Part shown: positions 54,747 through 64,000 of the stretch, one piece after another
Layout of the letters: each line of letters opens with the position of its first letter
How positions within the stretch are numbered: position 1 is the first letter of the stretch
NCBI GenBank assembly: GCA_039519185.1
Contig: CM076847.1
Location: 39,900,916 to 39,964,915 of the forward strand
Length of the DNA stretch: 64,000 nucleotides
From: Astragalus membranaceus
Lineage: Eukaryota > Streptophyta > Magnoliopsida > Fabales > Fabaceae
Reading direction: 5' to 3'
Translations under genes and position numbers: made by a program
The notes under the pieces: model-generated
Told to the model about the DNA's origin: nothing
Databases searched by the model: none
The model's input: only the letters and a program-made list of their open reading frames with translations

Positions 54747-57700
54747 TGTGTACCCCGAAAAATCTGGTTGGGATTTCTCGATGTACAGCGTGGAAGATAA
54801 ATGAAGCCGCCATCAATATTTTAGTTTTTAGACGAAAACATTGAAAAAACGTCTTTTTATACAAGGCGAGTGGTCTTTTCAAAATCAGGAGATGTAGGTT
54901 CGGGGGTCGGTTAGACACGGGGAAGGTATAAGCACCCCGCATCTCCTTTCTACCGAAAGGGAACCATTAATTTGATGTGTGGTTTCGACAAAGTTTGATT
55001 TGAAACGATGTTCTATTTCTTTTCGTTTTTTCTTTTTTTTTTATTTGAGAAAAGCGTTTGGAAAGAAAACGGGGAAAAGAAAGATTTTTTTTTGGTATTT
55101 TTTTTGAAAAGGGTGCTTGACGGGACGTGGCCCGCTCCTACGTATCGTCAGATGCAATGAGGAAGTCAAAGGTACGTAGTTCTCCTGGATCGAGAAACTT
55201 TGGGTGCGTTGGTGTCTTTTATTGCAGGGGTTCTCGGGTCTGAACTGTACAGTCCACTAACCCTAAAACATAGACATCCCCGCCCGTACAGGCGAGGTGC
55301 CCCCTACTTATCGAAAAGTAATTTGAGTTACTTAAAAAAAAGATTTGCTGTGAGATTGGTAGTTTTTGTTCGAGCAAGTATCTTAGGCTCGCACGAGCTG
55401 TACAACTCGCTAATCCTAGGACTCTAACTAATGTCGAACGTACATCCGAATCGGTTCCTAACTCATTTTTGAAAAGGATTGAAGTTGTTAATTATCGGTT
55501 TTAATTCTCATAAGTATCCCAAGATGTTTGAGTTGTACAACTCCGATCTTAGGACGCTAGACAACATCGGCCGTACGTCCGATTTGCCTCCTTATGAGTT
55601 TTCAAAAGGTTGATTATTGATCTAAAAAGAAATTGATTAATTTGTGAAGACAATTAGCGAAGCATTGGATTTTGGAATATCATTTGAAAAAGGATTGATT
55701 AGAGGGGAGATGAAGAGAATTCTAGGGTGGCTTTGGCCACAAAAGAAAAGAAAGTAGAATCTTCAATGAACTTTCAAGTCAAAACCAAAATGCAATACTT
55801 ACCAATTTGCAAGCAAAGTAATCAATAATGGGAACACAAGCATAAGCATTTCCATTTACAACAATTGTACACAAGAACGACATTGAGTCATCAACAATTA
55901 ATGGCATGAATATATGAGATCAAAAACAACCAAATAAGTTGCCAAGAAAGGCACTTAAGGAAACATTGCAAAAGCTTGGTTCGGATTTTAGGCATTAGAC
56001 ACAAGTTAAAAGTATTTGGTAATCCTTGACACTTGTTAACAATGCTCCATGCATAAGTGTCTAGTCACTTTACCAAATTAACATTAAAGCATAGGTAAAA
56101 AGTGATCCTCAACATTTAAAATGGTGCTAGAAAACACATGTTGATTCATCTCACCAATCATCAACCAAATGAACAAATTAATAACCCAAACATCACATTT
56201 ACAAGCCCCAAAAATCAGCATTCTCAATTCGACATAAGCATAAATTTGCATTTATTCATTGAAAATTAAAAGCAAGTTGAGTCACTTGTAGTAATCCTCA
56301 TCACTTAGGGTTGAATCACACCTAGCAATCCCCTCACTTAAATAATAATGCTCTAAGCACAAGTGAGGATCAAGTTGCTAGATCATCAACAAATTAACAA
56401 TAAGCACATTAAAATAAGACTAGATACGAGGACACATAAACAAAGTTGAATCACATCTAGCAATCTTCTCACTTGAAGAAAAGTGCACTAGGCACTAGTG
56501 GGAATCAACTTGCTAGATCATCAACAAATTAACAATAGGACTAAATAAAAGAACGCATAAACAAAGTTGAATCACATCTAGCAATCTTCTCACTTGAAGA
56601 AAAGTGCATTAGGCACTAGTGAGAATCAACTTGCTAGATCATCAACAAATTATTTGCAAGCACATTAAAATAGGACTAAATAAAAGGACACCTAAACAAA
56701 GTTGAATCACATCTAGCAATCTTCTCACTTGAAGAAAAGTGCACTAGGCACTAGTGAGAATCAACTTGCTAGATCATCAACAAATTATTTACAAGTGAAA
56801 TATGTTGAAAATAACATTTAACACCAAAATCAAATACCAATGCCAAGGTTGTACATCATCAAGCAAAGAGGAACAACAAAATTAGCACAAGCATGGATTC
56901 ACATTTTATTTTACAAAAAAAAACAAAAGATTAACACAAAACAACATGAAACCAATTATTCAAGGGTGAGAGGCACCTTAAACACCCAAGCCTCCCTAAG
57001 TTCTTGTCAATAGTGTTTAAGGCTCCTCTCACCATCAACAACAAACTACATTTTAAACAAAATAATGGTGATATGCGAAATGAAGAGTGAAGGGGAAAAT
57101 GGTTTTAATGCAAAAATGTGAGAGATGATGCAATAGTTTTAGGGATTTACCTTGGATCCAAGCTAGATTATGCAAGAAATGGAGAGCAAGAACACAAATC
57201 AACCAAGGAAACCAACAAGGAAACCCACGCCCAAAATGAAAATCAAACCCCTCTTGATGAAAGTTTTTGAGTTTTAGTGGAGAATGGAAGTAGTATGTGA
57301 GAGAGGGATGAAGGGGAGATGGATTGGTGGTGCTTGGATGAAGAAAAATCAAATAAAATGGAGGAGAGGAGGGTGGTAGAGCTTCGCATATGAGAGGGAA
57401 GGGAGGAGAGGAGAGTGATGTGCTAATTTTAGGGTAGGAGAGAATGAGCCAAAAAGTTGTGAAAGAGAGAATATGGAAGGTACTTATAGAGTGGGAGTGA
57501 GCTTTGGGGTAAAATGGTAATCAAACCAATTAAATCAATTAATATTCAGCTGAATATTAATAAATAAAATTAATTTGAACTTGGTCACCAAGTTAGAGGG
57601 TATTTTAGTCATTGGCTTTGAGAGGTGCACTAGGATTAGACTTTAAATTTGAATGGAGGGTGGAGATTCATCATCACATGGATTGAGGGTGTTGAGGAAA

Positions 57701-58474
57701 CACAACAAATGAGGGTGAAAGGAGGGCTGAAATTCGCAGCCATGAGGAGGGAAGGAGAGGGAAAAAATGCAAGTTGTCATTGTACTTTTTGTTCCCCACT
57801 ACCTTGGTAATTATCCTTTCCTTTCCTTGATTATTCTTTTTTTTTATTCCTTTTGATTATCCCATGAAGATTTTTTCTATATTGGGCCTATCCTAGGAAT
57901 CAATCATTGAGTTCAAAATTCCATGACAACACCATTCCCAAAATTGATTTTGGACCCCACTCTAGCGAAAATGACCATTTTGCCCTTTTGTTCGAAAATT
58001 GAGTTTTATGCTAGAAGACTTAATATCTATGCGCACAAAAAATCACAACTAAGCACAAATCTTCCTCAAATAATCCTTTGGTGATGGTTCGGTGATTTGG
58101 GACGAAAAAACCGCTTTTAGCGTGAAATGACCAAAATGCCCTTTCACCCTAAACACCCTAGTTTTTGCCCAAAGCACATTTTCACTTTAAAAATGACTTT
58201 TCCTCCTAGGAATGACCTCTAAGACCTTGGGATGCATGTTAAGTGGCTTGTTCTGAGAAAATATCCCTTATTTGCGAAATGACTAAAACACCCTTTTGCG
58301 CTGAAAAACCCTAAATTGTCCAAAAGTACATTCCAACTCCAAAAATGATTTTAGAAACTTTCAAATGACTTCTATAACCCTAAATGCAATGCATGATGCT
58401 CTTTTCTCTTATTTATTTATTTTTTGGGGAAAATTAGGGTTTTGACCTAAGCCGGACAAAATTGGGGTATGACA
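54747..58474 (-). mobile_element. 3' LTR of element D
   Basis: 3728 bp. The plus-strand start TGTGTACCCCGAAAAATC aligns with TGTAGCGACCGAAAAATC of the other LTRs, and the end is GGGGTATGACA. TATA box on the minus strand near 57481-57490 (CTATAAGTA). The ~120-bp units at 56270-56790 match Ogre B. Pairs of diverged segments at 55240-55610 share TCGCTAATCCTAGGAC-type words. Hairpin module at 54757-55190. Confidence 0.85.
56270..56790 (-). repeat. ~120-bp tandem units in LTR D
   Basis: At least four units with GTTGAATCACATCTAGCAAT, CTCACTTG and GCACTAGGCACTAGTG; spacing about 121-136 bp. On the minus strand they match the units at 34150-34490. Confidence 0.85.
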
Positions 58475-58490
58475 GCTGCCCCTCTTTATC
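58475..58490 (-). other. Polypurine tract of element D
   Basis: On the minus strand GATAAAGAGGGGCAGC precedes the LTR. It is the end of a hairpin with arms 58484-58505 and 58530-58551. Confidence 0.85.
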
Positions 58491-58795
58491 TGGATTTTAA
58501 CGAGGAATATGGATTGGCTGAAACATATTCCGAGGCAAAATAGAGATAAAGAATTCAGGAATTATACCGATTTTGTCTCCTTAGGTAAAAACCCGAATTT
58601 TCCATTTTTTCTTTTCTCATTTTTTGTTTTTGTTGATGTCAGATGAAAAATGCAATATGCATGCAAAAACAGATTAGATTTTTTGAATCACCACTTGGCG
58701 TGCTAATATAAAAACAACGATTTGTGAGTTTAACATTTGGCGTGCAAAAGCAGGAAATAAAGCGGTAAAGAATGCGGTAAAGAAAGCAGTAAAGA

Positions 58796-59335
58796 AGGAG
58801 CACTGAGGGCTCAGGATGAGCGCGGAGGGCTCAGGATGAGCACAGAGGGCTCAGGAGGAGCACAGAGGGCTCAGGATGAGCACAGAGGGCTCAGGATGAG
58901 CGCAGAGGGCTCAGGAGGAGCACAGAGGGCTCAGGAGGAGCGCAGAGGGCTCAGGAGGAGCGCAGAGGGCTCAGGAGGAGCGCAGAGGGCTCAGGAGGAG
59001 CGCAGAGGGCTCAGGAGGAGCACAGAGGGCTCAGGAGGAGCACAGAGGGGTCAGGATGAGCACAGAGGGCTCAGGAGGAGCACAGAGGGCTCAGGATGAG
59101 CACAGAGGGCTCAGGAGGAGCACAGAGGGCTCAGGGTGAGCACAGAGGGCTCAGGAGGAGCGCAGAGGGCTCAGGGTGAGCACAGAGGGCTCAGGAGGAG
59201 CACAGAGGGCTCAGGGGGAGCATAGAGGGCTCAGGAGGAGCACAGAGGGCTCAGGGGGAGCACAGAGGGGTCAGAAGGAGCACAGAGGGCTCAGGATGAG
59301 CACAGAGGGCTCAGGAGGAGCACAGAGGGCTCACA
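58796..59335 (-). repeat. 20-bp tandem array (~27 units) in the 3' untranslated region of element D
   Basis: Unit GGCTCAGGAGGAGCACAGAG. Variation is confined to a few positions: AGGAG, GATGAG, GGTGAG or GGGGAG, and CAC or CGC. The 20-bp period is not a multiple of three, so the 88-codon open frame over it cycles and codes for nothing recognisable. Tat/Ogre 3' untranslated regions are known to carry variable tandem repeats that can seed satellites. Confidence 0.93.
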
Positions 59336-62300
59336 AATTCTGTTGATTGGTTGATTTGAAATGATCGATGCTGCTGTATTGGATTGAGGTACCTGCATAC
59401 GTTAGTTGATGCAAGGAATGGTGCATGGAGTATGGGTGCATGTTATGCAAGGGCATGTTATGCGGATGCATGCAATGCTCATGATTTTGGTGTAATGATG
59501 AATGTAGTAGAACGTTCCCGCGATTCTTTTCTTGATTTGACCGTTTTTCTTGATCAGCCTTTTTTTCTGATCATCTGTTTTTCATTTGCTCTTTTTGCTA
59601 TGTGAGGATGCAACTGCAATACTTTGATGCATGATATGAAATGGTTGATTGGGAAACATAGGCATATGGGATGAATGCATGAAATGCGAATGCAAATGAA
59701 ATGTTTGGATGCTAATGTTATGATGCATAGTGTAATGATATGAAACGGTTGATTGGGAAACATAGGCATTTTGGATGACATGCGATGAGTGCATGAAATG
59801 CGAATGTGAATATGATGTGAATGAAATGCTTGGATGCAAATGTTATGACATGGGATGACGTGTTTTTGCTTTTATGATGCAATGCTTTGATGCTTGATGG
59901 AATGAGATGGAAGATTTTTTTTGCTTTTTATCCGTTGCTTCTTTTTTGTTGCCTTTCATGAAATGATGATGTTGGCACGATGCAAACTATGATAAACAAA
60001 ATGGAACGCCTAAATGCATGAGGCGAAAAATAGGATATGAATGATTAAACATTTTTGTGATGATGAGATGCAAGACTTTGAATGCAAGGAATTGAGATGA
60101 TTATTGACCATTTTGTTGAGAAAAAATGGAATTTGATTCAAACTCCGGTGTTCTCAAGATTTTATTTACAAACAAGCTCACTTGTTTTCTCTTCCTTCCA
60201 ATGACGACTGAATCTTAAATATCGCATGACTAACTTGTGTTCTCTCTCTTTGAAGCATTGTCTAGTAAGCATGCATAGGGGTGCAAATGTGAATGAGTGA
60301 GTCCGTTAACTTGGGATTGGTTTAGGGCATGGACATGATTATTGCCGACGCTCATGAAGGACCAAGGGATGCAAGACTGCCCCGGTTCGGGCTTTTGATG
60401 AGTGAATGAGCTTGCCTCTGCCAGGTGGTGATAATGACTAGGGGTGTAGGAGATGATGAATTGGGAACACTTCGGCTCTTGGGATGAAAGGTGGAATAAA
60501 AGGGGTTTTGTTTCAACCCACAGAGTTTGGTGTTGCCCCAATCAGGACGAAACAAAGTTGCCCCAATTAGAATGACGAGGCCTTATTTAGGATAGTGAGT
60601 TGAGAGATTGCCCCAGTGAGGTTTTTATGGGAATGAATGGGGTGAAGGAATGGGAATGCACTCGCCCCACTTTGGAATGACATTTCAAACGGTTTCTTTG
60701 AGTGAGGTTGTGAAAGGTGATAGAGTTATGGTGACGGTTATATACGGAGGGTGGTATGTGAACGGGATAGACGACGAACAAATCTCCCCATGGTTGAGTG
60801 GAGTGAGAGGTGAAGGAAATGTCCCCTAGTACACATCTTTGATTCTCTTTAAGAAAAACTCAAATGCAATGAAAGTTTTGACTTTTAGTATGAAAGAAGC
60901 CTCACTTGGTGATCACTAAACCTTGTTTTAATGCCACTTGAATGCGTCTTGAAGTGCAAGTCTTCCCTTTTCCGTCAGCTTTCTTTTTTCCGACTGTTTA
61001 TTTTTGTTCCCTCATCTCTTTTTCCTGAGGGTTTGTTTTTCCTTGATCAGCTTTCTTTTTTCTGATCGTTTGTTTTTTCCTTCTGAGCAAACACATTGTA
61101 GACAGATAAACTTAGTTGTCCTAAGATTAAAATTTGAGAAAACAACAGCATTCGGTCATTGATCGGAATGGGCTTTTCGGGATTGTGGTGTTTTGTGGAG
61201 GAGGGATGATTGGGCTTAATGAAGAGCTTGGGGGCTAATGGTAGGATGATTTTTATTCGGCGTTGGCTGACGATCGATGATTTATGATGGTTAATTGGCT
61301 TGATGAGGTGTTTGGAAGTTTTATTCTTGGCTAAGGGTTTGTGGAGGGCGGGTTACCGAGGTCAAAGGGAAGTGTTTGCGGTTTATGGAAGGAGGGGTGT
61401 ATGGGAATGATGAAGTGTTTTAAGGTTATTGAGACAAGGATCTCTTGTGTTTTGTGGTAACATGTACCAGCTCACCACTTACATTTCTTTTGTATTTTCT
61501 TTTGTTTTGGGATTTTCATTTTTGAATCCCTTTTTTTATTTTCTCTCTCCTTTTTTTGTTTTATGATTCTTTTCCTTCTTTGACTCGGGTGAGCTGATAA
61601 AAAGTGATGCACTTTTTTTCTTTTGTTTTTTTTTGGATATTCGAGGTGATCCTTGTCTAGGGTGATTTTTGGATTTTGGTTTTTCTTGGCTTAAGGTGGG
61701 TAGGAAAGGGAACTTTTGGATGGCCAAACTTCATTTCAAATTCCGATTGCTTATTTTTTGTAAAACTTGACAACAATTTATCTATCTATATATGTTTGCT
61801 CTTTTCTTTGCATTTTTTATGCTCTAATTTTTGCCTGGACCGCTCTTTGCGAGTTTTCAATCCACCGGGCGCTCCTTTTTGCCTAGGATACCCTTTGCGG
61901 GTTTTCAACCTAGCGAGCTTGTTCTTCTCATTTATCTCTTCTCCTTTTTTTTTGGAAAGACTTGCACTAAAGGAAAATAATGCCGATAAAGAAAGTTAGT
62001 GATCACAGAATTGCCCCAGCATGGAGGACTTAGAGTGTTAGTGAGAATGAACCAAAAAGTCAAGTATGCACTGATGGGAGAGAATATGCGCCTTATGGAT
62101 GGACGGGGAGGGGTTAGACTTGGATGGTGATGATGACAAGGAAGGAACTGACTGACTCAAACAAGAGAAACTGCACGTGTCATGCACGTTCACTATAGGA
62201 ATGCTTCACAGAGAGTCAACATTAGTTAGAACAATGAATTGATGAGCTGCTTCAGCTTTTTTGTCATGGAATGGATGGGATGCAGTGCTTTTGAAAGACA

Positions 62301-64000
62301 TGCAAATGAGCTATTGATTTGAAAAACTGAGTGCCTTGGAACACCTTGAGTTTGCAACCAAGTAAGGATAAACTTTTTCAAAAAAGGATGATTGTTTTGC
62401 AAGAACGTCTCGCTTCTCATCACAACTTTTATTTTATGCAATGAATGGATGAACAAATTATGATATGCAAGTATGATGCAAATGCGTGGAGAACGACTAC
62501 TCGAAAAGTGTGGCTTATTCTAAATTATTTTGTTGTTTTTAATGCAAGACAAAATATGGAATACCAATGCGAATGATGCAAGAATGATGCCCCCCTTTTT
62601 TTCAAAATGATTTTTGATTTTTTTTATTTTTTAGAGGCGAGACAAGATGCGAAATGCCAATGCCCCTTTTTTGAATGATGAGAGATGCAAGAATGGTGAT
62701 ATGAGGCAACTGATTGTCGTTACCCTGAGTAACTTGCCTGAAACATTGAGTGGATCCTGACTCAATACTTCACACAATGTACTGAAACGTTTTGACAATT
62801 AGTTGACCCAATTTAATTTCCTACTTGAAATTAAAACACGTGCGACTGGGTCAAAGTGCTCTGACATCGTAGAGTAACATCTCAAATTTGTAGTCGACAA
62901 ACAAATTTGAGACATTACCCTTTGTCGTTCAAAGGTGCACTTCTATCCATTAAGCCATCACATGAGAAATTTTTCTTTGTTTCGAAAGGATGCATGCAGG
63001 GAGAAATGATGTATTCGAACAAAGTGATGAGGTTAATGAAATGATGCATGAGTGCCACATTGACGCGATGTCCGTATTATTTGATGATGATTTTTTGTAC
63101 ATGCACCCGGATGAATGTGATGCTTATGCAATGCAGATGATAATTGCTTCCTGTTTTATTTTGTTTTTATGCAATGAAATGAAATGCATGATACTCACAA
63201 TTATTTTTAACGCGTGGAAATGCATGCAAAATGAAACGTTCAAGTGCTTATTTTTTATGCCATGAAAAAGAGGGAAAAGGGGTACATGCGATGCATTTTC
63301 TAAATTCTAGTAGAAAACATACATTTTTGGATTTTTGTTTATTTGTTATGATATGAAAGAGAAAAATAATAATGCATGCAGAAAATGGTGCATTTGAGCT
63401 AAGGCTATATGAATAGCGGAATGATATATGCACGCAATATTGATGTGATGCCCACCTTTATTTGATGACAGCTTTTGCATAATCAAGGATGAATGAAATG
63501 CGATATGGATGATAGCTGCTTCTGGTTTTCATTTTTCTTATGCAGTGAAATGAAATGCGTGATGCTTGCAATTACTTTCCTAATGCATGAGAGATATTGA
63601 ATGAAGGTGCATGTGAGATGAAACGTTAATGCTTATTTTTGATTTGCGACACATAAAAGTATTAATGCGATGATGTGATATGGATGGACGACGGAATGAG
63701 TGGGTGAATGAATGAACGAATGTGCATTTTGAATGAGGATACCGTAAATTGCATCACTTGATGATTTTTCATGATTATGAACGAATGAAATACCATAGGG
63801 ATGATAATTGTTTTTTTTTTCCAAAATTTTGTTTTATGTAATGCATGATGCCATGATGCAAAGTGCGGATGATGAGGATGCTTTTTCATGTTATTTACAT
63901 AAAGAAAGATATTTACAGGTGGGGATTTGAAAATTTAGGGCAGTATACCCTATATGCCACCTCATATTGGTATTTATGAAAGAGAAGGAAAAATATATTC
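59336..64000 (-). mobile_element. Element D interior
   Basis: No gene found. A 104-bp tandem duplication starts at 59633 and 59737 (TATGAAAYGGTTGATTGGGAAAC). 60370-62230 matches element C 41830-43500: CCCC runs with TTGCCCC, GAGCTGATAAAA, GCCAAACTTCATTTC and TGCTTCACAGAGAGTCAAC. 62460-64000 is rich in GATGCAATG/ATGCATG words. Confidence 0.7.

Larger units (their letters stand above)
54747..64000 (-). mobile_element. Element D: non-coding Ogre derivative, right end outside the window
   Basis: Minus strand. 3' LTR 54747-58474, polypurine tract at 58475, interior to the window edge. The five bases before it are GTTTG. No gag or pol motif is present in the 5.5 kb of interior visible. Segments match element C in the same order, so the two belong to one non-coding group, although their LTRs are of different subfamilies. 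Confidence 0.82.

Noticed and set aside
54740..54804. Continuation of the Ogre gag-pol frame
   Set aside because: From 54747 the sequence aligns with the end of an Ogre-like LTR; the open frame across the junction is chance.
58836..59099. 88-codon frame with repeated Glu/Ser/Gly-rich peptide
   Set aside because: It lies wholly within the 20-bp tandem array; the period is not a multiple of three, so the frame is a by-product of the repeat.
58796..59335. Possible CRISPR-like array
   Set aside because: Units are directly adjacent with no unique spacers, and the setting is a plant retroelement 3' untranslated region.

Overview
This is plant nuclear DNA made almost entirely of transposable elements stacked inside one another. 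I see no host gene, rRNA or tRNA. The large Ogre-type (Ty3/gypsy, Tat lineage) elements with a tRNA-Arg-like primer site, a separate ORF1 before gag and 2.7-3.9 kb LTRs point to a legume, most likely the Vicia/Pisum/Lathyrus/Trifolium group. That placement is inference from the element types.

Layout. (1) 1-3447: the 5' end of a minus-strand Ogre-like element (E) running off the left edge, inserted in the 3' LTR of a minus-strand Ty1/copia element (3448-7845) that keeps only gag and a protease scrap. That copia sits in the 3' end of a plus-strand LINE (7846-8774). (2) 8776-9584: the only mostly unassigned stretch, possibly a plant-mobile-domain gene fragment. (3) 9585-12509: LTR of plus-strand Ogre A, then its leader to 13248. 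A Tekay-like gypsy/chromovirus element (13249-30396, 5-bp duplication CATCA) splits Ogre A. Its right LTR holds a solo Ogre-like LTR (20907-23161) and a complete hAT DNA transposon (24564-30137, 8-bp duplication GAGTGGAG). (4) 30402-30933: Ogre A resumes with the start of ORF1 and is broken again by Ogre B (30934 onward): a truncated LTR joined to a 3' untranslated region, one full LTR (32088-35955) flanked by both a polypurine tract and a primer site, then leader, ORF1 and gag (to 54746). (5) Ogre B is split by element C (36244-49574, minus, duplication CATTG), a 13.3-kb non-coding Ogre derivative with near-identical LTRs, and cut at 54747 by element D (minus), a non-coding relative of C that runs off the right edge.

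How the pieces relate. E, A, B, C, D and the solo LTR share a primer site, a TATA box in the LTR and the last ~400 bp of the LTR, though the rest of their LTRs differ. C and D have no recognisable gag or pol but keep leader, primer site, polypurine tract and LTRs, as expected for parasites mobilised by coding Ogres. Comparing these copies by eye shows two candidate RNA structures with compensating base changes: a string of hairpins at the 3' end of each LTR, and a long hairpin whose arm runs into the polypurine tract. These are the most novel signals here. All retroelement coding regions carry stops or frameshifts; the hAT transposase is closest to intact.
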